From positions 558,001 through 622,000 of the forward strand of contig NBBA01000007.1 of assembly GCA_002794785.1 (NCBI GenBank): a DNA stretch of 64,000 nucleotides, read 5' to 3'. Each line of letters opens with the position of its first letter. Positions within the stretch are counted from its first letter, which is position 1. Shown one piece after another: positions 42,908 through 54,500 of this stretch. Origin of the DNA: Coniferiporia sulphurascens (taxonomy: Eukaryota > Basidiomycota > Agaricomycetes > Hymenochaetales > Hymenochaetaceae). The position numbers and the translations under genes were made by a program. A model generated the notes under the pieces. That model did not search any database, was not told the origin of the DNA, and worked only from the letters and a program-made list of their open reading frames with translations.

Positions 42908-44707
42908 ATGTGTACATCTCCTGATGAATCAATCCAACCTCTTCTTAGCGTGATTGTACACCTCCTGGACGACAGCCCGCAGCTTGAGAGGCCACTGTGC
43001 ACTACAGCCAATGCAATGCCCGATCCTGTTGGTGATACGCCCGCGAGGGAGGCTCGCTCGGTTAACCACCGCAGCTATCAAAACGGTACTCAAAACGGAG
43101 AAAGAACAGCCATCGCCGTCGTTAAAGACCTGGGACAACCCGTTCCAGAGGCAGACTTTGAGTTCTCCATCGACAACATAATGCCTCTCCTGCGGAATGG
43201 ATTCGAGATTGACGAAATCATCAGAGCTGATCGGATGATCGGACGGGATACAAGAGCATTGAAGATGATTCGGAGGAGTACGGGAACGGAGTACATCTTG
43301 CAAGCTGCTTGGCTTGAAGACTACTGCAAACTCGAGCTCGAAGTCCGAGTGGAATTGCTTGAAATCATCAAAACATCTGTCAAGCTGGCTGAAGAGGTGA
43401 CAGCAAGAAAAATTCTCTTGACACCTGATTATTACAGCAAGGTCGCCGTGAATGGACAGAAATGTCAGAGCTGCAAAGCGATGATGCGGAACACCATTTT
43501 CATCAACTCTGTCGCAAGATGTGTAACACCCGCACTGGCATCGGGTAATGAAGTACACTTAGGAATAGACGCTCCGCGAGACGATACTAGGAAGCATATT
43601 CATCATAGGATCCACTACCGAGTGATGTTCGACGAAGCGGTCCAGCAAATACACAGGGTGATGAATCTACGTAGTGTATTTGTGCCGCTGAGGGACTGTA
43701 CGAAGGGTATGTAGTACTACTATTTGAGGCTACGATCGTCCTATTCATCTTGAAATTCATAACAGTTCTAAGTTACATGCAAAGGACTGACTGGGTACAT
43801 CGTGATATAAGTTGTGGTATTGTATACCGGTACGAGGGGCATGGACTTCTGGGAGACTTGGTATATGCGAAAGGGATGGGGACAGATGGACAACGCGAGG
43901 TCCGAACAGTGAGGATTTGTCCGTTTGAGTGTCATTGTACGTCACTAATTGTCTTCATAGGGAACCTTGGACTTTATGGCAGTCGAGGTCAAGAACCGCG
44001 CCTATTTGCACGCGAATCCTTTATCAAGTACACGTGACAGGATTATGTATAAAGCCAGGCTTTCTGCATTGCGCTCAAAAAATAAACAATTAAGGGAGGG
44101 AGGTGCGGACCCGAAGGCTGACATGGGCACTCGCATCAAGGCTGAGGCGTCATTTTTCTACAACGAGCTTCACGATATGGAATCAATCTGGTGGATTCCG
44201 ATATGGATACTCTTCTTTCACGATAACGAAGCTCACCGCGAAACTGATGGCTTGAAGATGACTAACCGAAGTCTATATGCACGACAATTCTTCCCAAGGG
44301 ACTTGAATATTTCAGACCGCCTGAATTTCCTCGTTGATCCAAAGATGTTCTTGACGACAGTGAGCTGTCTTCCCAGGTCATTCACATACATAGCTGAGGC
44401 GTTAGAGTCTCCGAGGGACTTGCTCAGAAGAATGTATCACGACTCAGAGGTTTCCCTTCCCAAATTTGACAGGGATGTATACAAAGATGAGTTGCACGAA
44501 TTCTTCGATGACGCTTGGGACCTCTGTATCGATTTTGCTGAGGATATCACGCTTGTTCCATATCGTGGTCTGTCAGCAAAGAGGAAAGCAACGAATGCAG
44601 AGTTTACGGAAGACATTACTGAATCATCCCCGATCCCCGCACCGAAAGCGCCGACTCGCTTCCACTCGTATACACACCCGCAGATAACCCCTACAAAAAT
44701 GAAGTGA
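42908..44707 (+). CDS. FunK1-6, shortened kinase-like protein lacking catalytic residues
   Basis: Three exons: 42908-43706, 43766-43908, 43961-44707; open throughout (562 codons). The ATG at 42908 is chosen because it aligns with the start of the FunK1-8 relic and lies 78 bp behind the CACGTG box.
Compared with FunK1-3, about 180 residues are missing: GFEIDEI of the N-terminal domain is joined directly to the Gly-rich strand MIGRDTRALKMI. Exon 4 equivalent keeps its 143-nt length.
Key losses: the ATP-binding Lys (YALK in FunK1-3) reads YILQ, and the catalytic loop reads HRDISCGI, so the metal-binding Asn is Ile. LLGDLVYAK, GTLDFMAVE and HDMESIWWI remain. A working kinase is unlikely; a pseudokinase role is possible. 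Confidence 0.82.
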
Positions 44708-45277
44708 CCTTTCGATATGACCCTTATAGACCCTTCCCAGGCCGGCTTGCTTGAAAATAACTTCTGCCATCAGCGAGGACAGCAGATTTCCTCACAGTCT
44801 GTTTGACTGAGATCCGGCAAGACCGGAGGTTGTACCGCCCATTCTGGGCGTTTGCCGATGAGACCCGTAGTTGACTAACTTGAAAATCAAGTCATGAAGA
44901 CCGACGAGGACGCCCAAGGACCACTGCCACATAACCAAATCGTAGCAGCGAATTAGTAGTCTTTTACATTCGGCGTGCTATATAGTATATTACAATGGAA
45001 GGGCGACTCGAAGAATCGGCATATCACACGCGTTCCATGTGTCGAGTAAATTGTGTCTGAACATGAGATAAAGCAACGTGGATCCGATGAAATGGGACCT
45101 GGGGGTGTGCATGCAGTATCTAGTTTACAGCGTGGTTATAGTATCGAATTGAATTGAAAAGGGAAAACACCAAAAACAAGTATCAAAATAGTCCGGCACC
45201 CAGTTAAGAAGTGCTCCGAGCCTCTGGGAGAAACGCAAGTCTAAAGAGCTTTCAGTGTAAGGGTTAAACACGATTCA
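44708..45277. repeat. Intergenic; 44733-45145 repeated at 46390-46812
   Basis: Non-coding spacer between the converging ends of FunK1-6 and FunK1-7. The stretch 44733-45145 is a diverged direct repeat of the 3' flank of FunK1-8 (shared blocks such as GTTGTACYGCCCA, ATCTAGTTTACAGYG), showing that FunK1-7 and -8 arose as a tandem duplication including their 3' flanks. Confidence 0.7.
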
Positions 45278-46325
45278 TCAATGTTCATCCGCAGGCTCTG
45301 CATCCGTTGCTGCCCTCTTTAAGGGCGGACTGTACGGGGCTAGTCTAATCTCCCCAGCGAGTTTGATGCAAGCGTCCCAAGCTTTTCTGTAGTATTCGTG
45401 TACGTCCTTGTACACCTCCCTGTTGAATGAGGGGAGGGTAGCCTCCGACTCGTAATACATACGTATGAGCAAACTTCTTGGATTGTCTAACATTGTAGCC
45501 ACGTGTGCGAATGACTTGGGAAGACAGCTCACTGCTGTCAGGAACGACATTTCGTTACCGAGGAAATTCACGCGGCCCGAGATATTCAGATCCCCCGGGA
45601 AGAGTTGCCGTACACAAAGACGTCGGTCAGCCATCTTCAAGCCATCCGTCTCGCGTTGAGCTTCGTTGTCGTGAAAAAAGAGCATCCATATCGGGATCCA
45701 CCACATTGACTCCATATCGTGAAGCTCGTTGTAGAAAAATGACGCCTCAGCCTTGATGCGGGCTTTTATGGGGGAAACCGGATCAGTTTTTCCTTCCTCA
45801 CTTACTCCCGCCTCCGACAATATTTTGGAAATTTCAGCTTCGTAGACGTCGACTTCCTTTATGTTTTGCGAAATCGCATACAAATAGGCGCGGTTTGCGA
45901 CCTCGACCGCCATGAAGTCCAAGGTTCCCTATGAAGACAATCAGAGACGTGCAGTGAAACTCATATGGACAAATCCTCACTGTTCGAACCCCATGTTTTC
46001 CGTCCGTTCCTACTTTCTTTTCATGCTCTAAATCTCCCAGAAGTCCGCGTACCTCGTGTAAATACGCATTACCGCAACTTATATCACGGTGTACCCAGCC
46101 AGCCTTGTGTATGTAACTTAGAACTGTTGGGAATTTCGAGGTGGGTCAGCTGATAGTAGTACTACTGTAGCTTCAAATGGCCGTACATACCTTCTGTGCA
46201 GTCTTTCAGCGACACAAGTATACTGCGCAGATTCGTTACACTAGTACTGTGCGTCTGCTCAATAACTTCATCGAACATTACTCGGTAGTGAACCCTATAA
46301 TGATGTATGTGCTGCCAGTGTCTAC
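45278..46325 (-). pseudogene. FunK1-7, 5'-truncated copy
   Basis: Keeps the end of exon 3 (46325-46191; HHYRVHYRVMFDEVIEQTH...VSLKDCTEG), exon 4 46123-45981 (143 nt; HRDISCGNAYLH, LLGDLEHEKK) and exon 5 45928-45278 (217 codons with stop; GTLDFMAVEVANRAYLY, HDMESMWWIPIW). Splice sites are intact and the frame is open, but the N-terminal domain, Gly-rich strand and ATP-binding Lys are gone; upstream of about 46330 there is only flank-like DNA. Could be transcribed as a C-lobe fragment; more likely a relic. Confidence 0.82.
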
Positions 46326-46389
46326 AGCTGGATGTAAAAAGTCATCAACCGACCGAAAAAGGAAGGTGATCAAACACCGGGACCCGGGC

Positions 46390-46968
46390 AGGTTCGCTTG
46401 AATAAAACTTCAGTCAGAGCGCCATCATTGGCAGCGTGCTCAGGTTTCCTCTGACAATCCGTTTGATCGGGTCTAGACGAGTCCGTAAGTTGTACTGCCC
46501 AGTCTGGCTTACGGTGTTTGCCATATGGACGAATTTATAGACGAATTCGTAAAGACCGACTCGAGGATATCACAAGGACCACGTACCAAATCGCGGCGGT
46601 AAAGTAATATTAATCTTCAACATACTAAATCAATAGAGGGGCGAGAACTGCTATATCGCATACCGGTGCGAGTGCTCAGGCTGTTGCTACTGCGTTTTAT
46701 GTATGTACAATATGTCCCGATTAGATTTGCCCGAACATGGAATCAAGCAACAACAAAAATCCGACTGAATGGGAGTGTGCATATAGTCTAGTTTACAGTG
46801 AGATTATAATGTTCAAGCGAGTGAGAAAAGGAAAACATTAAAAACAAGGCTTTGTTGCACGTGTTGAGTATTCTGGTGCCAAGCTAAGAAGTGCTGTGGG
46901 TCTTCCTGCAAATCCCCATCCCAATAAAAGGAGTAAGCGTACATCCTTAATGATAGGCATTGTAACAT
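46390..46968. repeat. 3' flank of FunK1-8 (repeat of 44733-45145)
   Basis: Non-coding. The first 420 bp match the 3' flank of FunK1-7 in the same orientation. Nothing else seen. Confidence 0.65.
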
Positions 46969-48633
46969 TTACCGTCGTGCTTTCGGTGCAGGAGTCGGGA
47001 ACAATTCATCGATGCCATCTGTAGACCCTGCATCCGTTGCTTTCCTTTTCAAGGACGAACCATGATACGGGATAAGTTTACTTTCTCCCGCGACCTCGAC
47101 ACAAGCGTCCCAAGTATCGTCGAAGAATCCATGCAACTCATCCTTGTATACATCCCTGTCGAATTTGGGGAGGGAAGCCTCTGAGTCTTTATACATTCTC
47201 ACGAGCAACCCTCTAAGATGCCCCAACAATTTGGTGACACGTGCGAATGACTTGGGAAGGCAGCTCATTGCCTTCAGGTACGATTTTTGGCTAACGAGAA
47301 AGCTCGTGCGGTCTGAGATATTCAGATCCCTTGGGAAGAGTTGAAAATGACCAATCGAAGTCTCTGTGTACGACAAGCCATCAGTCGCACGTTGAGCTTC
47401 ATTATCGTGAAAAAATAGCATCCAGATCGAGATCCACCAGATTGATTCCATATCGTGAAGATCGTTGTAAAAAAATATCGCCTCAGCTTTGATGAGGTCG
47501 TTAATGTCGGAATCCGGATCTATTCCCCCTTCCTCGCTTATGTCCGGCTCTGACAGTATTTTAAAAATGTTAGCACGGTACGCATTCCTTTCCACTTTGC
47601 TTTGTGCAGGAACCGAGTGAAAATAGGCGCGGTTTGCGACCTCGACCGCTATGAAATCGAGGGTTCCCTACAAAATGGTTGGTGGCGTGCAGCACTCAAA
47701 AAGAAAAAAACCTTACGATTCGAACTTCATGTTTTCCATCCATTCCCGTCCTTTTCGAATATTCCAAGCTCCCCAAAAACTCATGTCCCTTGTATAAGTT
47801 TACATTACCGCGACTCATGTCACGGTGTACCCAACCAGCTTTGTGCATGTAATTCAGGACTGTAGAGAAGTTCGAAATGAGACAGATAACCACAACCTCA
47901 AGAGGTCGTACATACCTTCTGTGCAATCCTTCAACGACACAAATCCACCGCGTAGATTCATCACCTTGTGTATTGGCTCGGCAACTTCACTGGCCATTAC
48001 ACGGCAGTGGGTCCTATGACGAATATGCTTCCTAGTATCGTCTCGTGAAGCGCATGTTCCCAAGCGAACTCCCTTCAACGAGAGTGCCACACTCCTTGCA
48101 GCATAGTTGATGGAGTCCTCTGCTACAGCGAGAACGAAAGTATTATCAAAGGAAGGAATAGCACCTCGCATCATCACTTTGCACATGCGATCTTGTCCAT
48201 TTATGATGACCTTGCTGTGATCTTTAGGCGTCAATAAAAGTTTTATTGCTATCACTTCTTCATATATCCCGACAGATGTGTTGATGTCTTCAAGTGGTTT
48301 CCTGTGGATCTCGAGCTCGAGCTTGCGGCCATCTTCAAGGCAAATGTCCTTCAGGACGTATTCTGTCCTCTGAACCATCTTGAATGCTCTTGTGTCCCAT
48401 CCGACCAAACCGTCCGCTCCGACGATTTCGTCGACCTCGAATTCATTCCGCAGGGGAAGCAATATGTTGTTAATAGCTGCAGTGGTCAACAGAGCGAGCT
48501 CACGCGGACGTATCACCAGAATCGGGCATTGCATTGGCTATAGTGTGTATCTGCCTCCTGGGATGCAGATCCTTGTCCACGGGATGTACACGCTATTTGA
48601 AGGTCGAATTGATTAGTTAAGAGAGGTACTCAT
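46969..48633 (-). pseudogene. FunK1-8, kinase-like copy with broken start and lost metal-site Asp
   Basis: Ancestral ATG at 48633 (homologous to the FunK1-6 start) is followed by an in-frame TAA after six codons. An open frame resumes from 48534-47916, then exon 4 47859-47717 and exon 5 47667-46969. As in FunK1-6, the N-terminal domain is joined straight to the Gly-rich strand (FEVDEIVGADGLVGWDTRAFKM), and a further piece of the N-terminal domain is deleted.
The ATP Lys (YVLKD) and the loop HRDMSRGN are kept, but the DFG-equivalent LLGDLE reads FLGSLE, so the magnesium-binding Asp is Ser. An alternative start could give a protein of about 500 residues; catalysis would not be expected. Confidence 0.8.
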
Positions 48634-49181
48634 TCTGAGTAACAAGCTAGAACAAAGCCGCACTCGTAAGTCGTGAATTCAACTGGTACAGTCAATCACT
48701 GGCTAATGGGACAATGCCGGTCACTGAAACACTTAGCTAGAACATGCCGTATCCACTCAAATTTCTTCATTGTTTTTGCATTTTGCAGCTGGAAATACAC
48801 CTCTGATTCAGAATAAGATATCTCAAACTTTTTGAGCCAGAATTCAGCAAGAAAACTAGAAATTACTCATAAAAACTTCGAAATCAAAACTTGTCAATAA
48901 AGAGTCACAGAAAATAGTACATATAATGCTGCATATAAGTGTTAAATTTTTGCTGTATATAAATCCAGTGAGTGTGGGCCTCATCTCGGACAAACAATCC
49001 TTGCAATTGATAAAGAAATGGTGGAGAAAGAAGAAAAACAAAAGTTACCACAACCTCCCGGTTACTAATGTAGATCTGTTTACCTCTTATGGAAGTTTCC
49101 CTTTGGTCGTCACGGTGCTACTCCTTCCTTTTTTAGCCTTTTCCTATAGCCGAAATAATTAATTATACTGTAACGAGTTTG
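48634..49181. other. Intergenic
   Basis: 0.55 kb between FunK1-8 and LINE-2, AT-rich from 48750. No gene; no CACGTG box here, unlike the other FunK1 promoters. Confidence 0.5.
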
Positions 49182-49195
49182 ACTTATCGTGGGAA
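49182..49195. repeat. Target-site duplication of LINE-2, left copy
   Basis: ACTTATCGTGGGAA, identical to 55651-55664. Confidence 0.95.
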
Positions 49196-49256
49196 CACAT
49201 CCTCCTTGTCCTCTAACCACCACCATCTAGGTAGTCTTTCGAGCACTTTGCCCTCT

Positions 49257-51539
49257 ATGTCTGATCAACAACAACAAGAACAACAACCCCCCCGTCCCAT
49301 CGACGAGACCTTTCACGCCCCCTCTGTTTCTACACGAGGCGGTATGCGTTCTCTTCGTGGTCGAGGGACCGACGCTATGCCTCCTCCGGGAACGGTCGCT
49401 GCTCGCTCCTCCTCGTTCTCGGGGTCGATATCGAGCGCCGCCCGCGCGCCTCCGGTACCTCCTAAAGTTCTCCCCACAGTTTCCCCACTGGCGGCGGAGA
49501 TCACCTCTCGCCAGCCCTTTCACCCACCGTCCCGCGCCGTCTCCGTCGCGAGTGACCGAGGAACTGACCAGGTCGTGGCCCAAGTCCTTCGCCCGGCTAC
49601 CCCGGGCCTTCCCCTCTCAGGGGCTATTTCAGGCGAAACTCTCTTTTCTGGGGGTCAAGCCAGCCTCTCCTCTCTTTTGGCCCCTGCTCCGCAGGCCCCC
49701 CAATCCACCTCTGCCTCCATGTGGGCGAGTTACATCCCCACAGGCGCGGCCTCCTCTCTCGATGAGCCTGCCCCCCCTATCACCCCCCCCGGGGGTGGGG
49801 GTAGGGCACCCCGTGTAGACGAAACCCCTCGTGGGCCGTCCCGCCCGATGTCTGCTGCCATATCGTCACTGGACTCCGACTCAGAAATGTCGGAGGCCGG
49901 GGCCCTTGATGACCAGGCCTCTACGGCTTCTGCGCGGAAAAAGCGCAAATCCACCAGCGCCCCAGTGCCACTGTCCCCCAGGGCGGTGACATTGCAGGTT
50001 CCCCACCTCCGGTTGGCCGCCATGACTGCTATGCGCGCCTCCCACGAACTCCTCGCACTAGGGAAGACGACCTCTACGTCGGCCGCCTCTACTGCCTCCC
50101 TCCTTGGAGAGATTGCCTTCGCGGTTAATTCTCTCAACAGTGCTTTGGTCCAGGAGGATCCGCTCGCACAATCCGCCACGTCGCAGGCCTTCCGGGCGGC
50201 GGCAGGCCCCCGCTTCGGCATCGCCTCTGGCCCTGCCCCCCTTCCCGCCCCCCCCCAGTCCTCCCAGACTGTGGTAGGCCCCCCCTCTCTTCCCTCCCTG
50301 CCACAGCAGATGGTGCAGGTCATGTCTGACCTTACGCGCCAAATGGCTTTCATGATGCAGCGGATGGACGCCCTCGAACGACCTCCCCCACATTCCTCGG
50401 GGGCCGGGTCCGCCCCCTCCGGAGACAGGAAAGGGAAGGGTAAAGCCAACCCAAGTACTGCCCCTCCTCCATCACAAGGACCTTCGGGCCCTTCTAACCT
50501 CACCGCCGGGTCCACCTTGCCGACACCTGTCACTCCAGGTCTTGCCGCGGGTGGGGCTACCCCCGCCACTGTCCCTGCTACTGCAGCGCCAGTGTCGACG
50601 GGGGCCCCCACTACTGCTAGCGCTGTGAAACAAGAGCCGAAGCGTGCAGTCCTCCCGGTTATCCGTACCATTACGGACCCGACCCTCGCCATCCGCTTCC
50701 ATGGAGCTCCCCCCCCTGCTGAAGCGCGCCCCACCGACTCCCAGACGACTATCAACGTCAGGACTGCCCTCTCACGCTTTCCCACTGCAGCCAAACTGGT
50801 TGTACGTGCTGCCCATTGGAACGATCGAGGCAATTGCTTCGTTACGTTCGCTCACAACACTCACGTTCCTACTATGAATAGCGTGAAGGAAGTTGTGATG
50901 GCAGCCGTCCAAAGCGTCTACCCTGCCACAGTCTCCCAACTCGTATCTTGGGCCTGCCTACAAATTGCCGAAGTCCCTACGCGCCCTGCGCCGGGCCTCC
51001 CTGCCTTCACGGCGGCGGATCTCCAAGCGGAATTCCGCGCCGCCAACCCTCACCTCCTCTCACTGCCCATGACTCTAGAGCCCGACTGGACCCGGGCCTA
51101 CGAGCTCCTGAGCGAGGACGTCATGTCTGCCCCCATCGCCTTCTCCTTTGAAGACCCTACGGGCTCCCGTTCCGCGAACATCCTCTCTACCCCGAGGAAC
51201 CGCGTCGTATACATGTTCGGCCGCCGACTCAAATTGGTGGCCCGCCGTGATCTCCCTCGCCTCATGCAGTGCATCAAATGTGCAGCACTAGGCCACCTCG
51301 TTCAAAACTGCAGAAACCGTCCCTGGTCGTGCTTGATATGCGCTGGCCGTCATCGTACTGATGACCACCGCATGCGCTGCCCGGGGTGCGTCCGAGATGC
51401 GCTTCCAGCCTCCTCTCCCTGCACCCATCCCCCTAAATGCTCGAACTGTTCCGGCGAACACTGCGCCGACTCTTCCAGCTGCCCCAAACAGCGTGGCCGT
51501 GCCCGTTCCTCTTTCGCCCCACCCCCGGCTGATGAGTAG
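49257..51539 (+). CDS. LINE-2 ORF1: gag-like nucleic-acid-binding protein
   Basis: 760 codons from ATG 49257 (MSDQQQQEQQPPRP). The frame is open further upstream to a TTG, but that lies in the target-site DNA and cannot belong to the element. Long Pro/Ala/Ser-rich disordered N-terminus; residues about 440-650 form a conserved central domain; three C-terminal zinc knuckles: CIKCAALGHLVQNC, CLICAGRHRTDDHRMRC and CSNCSGEHCADSSSC. Expected to package element RNA. It overlaps the ORF2 start by eight bases (ATGAGTAG). Confidence 0.93.
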   Translation: MSDQQQQEQQPPRPIDETFHAPSVSTRGGMRSLRGRGTDAMPPPGTVAARSSSFSGSISSAARAPPVPPKVLPTVSPLAAEITSRQPFHPPSRAVSVASDRGTDQVVAQVLRPATPGLPLSGAISGETLFSGGQASLSSLLAPAPQAPQSTSASMWASYIPTGAASSLDEPAPPITPPGGGGRAPRVDETPRGPSRPMSAAISSLDSDSEMSEAGALDDQASTASARKKRKSTSAPVPLSPRAVTLQVPHLRLAAMTAMRASHELLALGKTTSTSAASTASLLGEIAFAVNSLNSALVQEDPLAQSATSQAFRAAAGPRFGIASGPAPLPAPPQSSQTVVGPPSLPSLPQQMVQVMSDLTRQMAFMMQRMDALERPPPHSSGAGSAPSGDRKGKGKANPSTAPPPSQGPSGPSNLTAGSTLPTPVTPGLAAGGATPATVPATAAPVSTGAPTTASAVKQEPKRAVLPVIRTITDPTLAIRFHGAPPPAEARPTDSQTTINVRTALSRFPTAAKLVVRAAHWNDRGNCFVTFAHNTHVPTMNSVKEVVMAAVQSVYPATVSQLVSWACLQIAEVPTRPAPGLPAFTAADLQAEFRAANPHLLSLPMTLEPDWTRAYELLSEDVMSAPIAFSFEDPTGSRSANILSTPRNRVVYMFGRRLKLVARRDLPRLMQCIKCAALGHLVQNCRNRPWSCLICAGRHRTDDHRMRCPGCVRDALPASSPCTHPPKCSNCSGEHCADSSSCPKQRGRARSSFAPPPADE

Positions 51540-54500
51540 TCCCTGGACGTTTATGCAACACAATGTTGCAACGTCCCGAGCGCACGTCGAAGCGCTCGTC
51601 CACTCCTTCTCGTCTGCCCCCGGTGCCCCCTCTACACCTGCAGTTATTTTATTTCAGGAACCCCCTTGGTATCGTATCGGTACCTCCCCCTCTATGTTGG
51701 ATGCAGCAGGTACGCCAGTTTTCGGCTTCCCCGCCATGCCCAATTACCACGTCTTTGTGCCTCCCTCCGCGGGGGCCACCGAACTAACACGTCCGTGTGT
51801 GGTCACACTGGTTCACCAGTCTATCCCTCTGTCTCGGGTGGTGCTAGATGCTTCGCGCTCCCCATCCCGAGACATACTCACGCTAATTTTTGACACTGGC
51901 CTTGGGCCTCTTTTCGTCACAAATGTGTACAATCATGATGCGAATAAAAAGGATACCATCTCCTCTCTTACTCTACTCGAGCTTCCCCCACGTGCACATT
52001 GGCTAGTTGCTGGAGATTTCAACCTCCACTCTATTCATTGGGACCACGGCACCCATTCGACAAGTGACGAACAAAAAGCTCGCCCCCTCGAACATTGGGC
52101 CGCCGCGAACGCCATGCACCTCCTGAACCGGCCGGGCTTTGATACCCGGCGACGCCCAACCACCCAATTCACCGAATCAGTCATCGACCTAGCATGGGCT
52201 TCTCCTTCTTTGGAGGACCTCGCTTTGGGCGATTCCTGGACACGATCCTGGGACACTCCATCCGGATCCGACCATGCGGTCATCACATGGTCTATCCCCA
52301 CCTCTTCTGAGCCGTTCTCCGACCCCTTCCTCCGCCCACGGTACGATGACTCGCTCTCTACTGAATGGTTGGAAGCTCTCGATGCGCCCCTCTCTGCCGC
52401 CTTCGCCCTCTCAGGCGCCACGCCCCAACTCCTGGACGTCAAGGTCGCCGCTATCCACGCTGCGTTGGTCTTCGCCACTGATTCCTCTCACCCCCCGTCT
52501 TCTTCGAAGACAGGAGGCCACAAGGTCAAGTGGTGGGACGCTTCCTGTCGTGCTCACATGGCCGCCTTGCGCGGAGCTACCCCGGCGGCTCGTACCACGC
52601 TCCGACGTCAGTCGGCTGGTATCTTTCGCCGTGCTAAACGCAACTGGGCCGATTCATTCACTGCTTCTGTCAAGCCGGATAAAATCTGGCCAATGGCAAA
52701 ATGGGCAATGGGCACCCGACGTGCTCCTATCCCAGCGTTAGTGTCTGGACGATCCACTGCGAACTCACCTGCGGAGAAGGCCTCCGCCTTCCGGTCTAAG
52801 TATTTCGGTACCCAACCGTCCGCTGCCATCCCGTCGACCTACTCGTTTGTCGGCGCCCGCCCTATGCGTAACCATCCCATCCTTATGGAAGAGCTGGACC
52901 ACGCCCTCAGTCTCACTTCGAATTCGAGTGCCCCGGGCATTACCGGTGTTGGCTACCAGGCCCTAAAAAGCTTGCATGCCGCCCATAGTGTTCCACTCCT
53001 CGCACTCTACAATGAATGCCTGGATGCTGGACACCACCCCCGTCCCTGGAAGGACGCGAAGGTGGTGATGCTCCGAAAACTCAATAAGAAAGACCCTACC
53101 GCGCTCAACGCATACCGCCCTATCACACTTGAGGAAACTATGGGAAAATTACTCGAGAAGATCATCGCTAACCGCATCCAGTTCATCGCCAATGAACTCG
53201 GCGCACTCCCCCCTTCCCAATACGGTACCCGACAAAAGTCGGGCGTACTGGATGCCACTTCAGACCTTGTAAACGAAATTGAGACAGCCTGGGCCCGGCA
53301 CCATGTCACTACAGCACTTGCAGTAGACGTGGCGGGTTTCTTCCCTTCCGTCCAACACCCCCGTCTACACTCCGTCCTCCTCGAACTCGGGTTTCCCCCT
53401 CTCCTTATCGCTTGGGTCATGTCCTTCGTTTCAGATCGCCGGGTCGCCCTCTCTTTTGATGGTTTCACCGACACTCTGACCCCCATACCTAATATGGGGG
53501 TTCCCCAAGGCTCTCCCATTTCCCCTATACTGTCTGCTCTATTCGCGACCAGCCTTCTCTCCTCACTTCAGGTCACTGACCCTCTCGTGTCCGTCCGCGC
53601 CTACGTGGACGACCACCTCCTCACTACCTCCTCGAGTTCCATAGCAACTAACATTGCCCGCCTCGAAAAGGCCTATCTCTCGTTCTCTGCTGCCTGCCGT
53701 GCGCTTGGCCTCTCCCTGGATGACGACAAATCTGAGCTCATCCACTGGACCCGGCGACATGACCTCCGCGAGGACTCCCTTATACACCCTATCCACTTGC
53801 CACGCCAGGGCCTCCCGCCCCTTCGCATAGTTCCCTCCCGGCCTCTACGCTGGCTGGGTATCTTTTTCGACGCGCAACTGCTGTTTACGGTACACGTTCA
53901 ACGCATGTGTTTCAAAGCCATGTCCTCTCTTCGTGCCTTGGAACTCCTTGGCAATACTCTCCGCGGCTTAGACCCGCTCCACTTACGACGTCTCTACATC
54001 GGGTGCATTCTGCCAGTCTTACTCTGGGGCTCTCCGCTCTGGTTTACTGGCAAACGGCAAAAAGGCAAATGCGACAAAATGACTTTAGTCCAGTCCGCGG
54101 CGTGCCGCCGTATCCTCGGATCATGGCGCACGTCACCACGCGGCCCCTCTGAGGTCCTCGCCTCCATACTGCCTATCCCCCTTCGCCTAGAACGCACTAA
54201 ATCTCGTGCCGCCATCCGGTATCTTACTACCACGCACACCCTTCTACCACTACGGACCACCCGTACAGGTGCCATCACCACTTCGTTCGTCAACCGGGTT
54301 CCCCCTGGCTGCGAACGAGTTCCCCGATACATTCGCCCTCCGTGGATTACGTTGCCTCCCTTACGGCACGTAAGCATTGACCAGGCGATTGACCACTCAC
54401 AAGAAGCCCGAGATGCACTCATTCAGTCACACCATGGTCTCATCGACCAACTGAAAGATGTCCCCACTCGCCTTCTCATCTATACTGATGGTTCCCGTAA

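Noticed and set aside
43967..44707. Exon 3 of FunK1-6 as a separate gene
   Set aside because: It begins inside the conserved GTLDFMAVE segment behind a good acceptor (43960), so it is an internal exon.
49179..49256. Upstream extension of LINE-2 ORF1 starting at a TTG
   Set aside because: The TTG and the next codons lie in target-site DNA outside the element; the first ATG inside the element (49257) is the sensible start.
49730..50833. 367-codon open frame antisense to LINE-2 ORF1
   Set aside because: Gly/Arg/Ala-rich shadow of a GC-rich Pro/Ser/Ala coding region; no motif.
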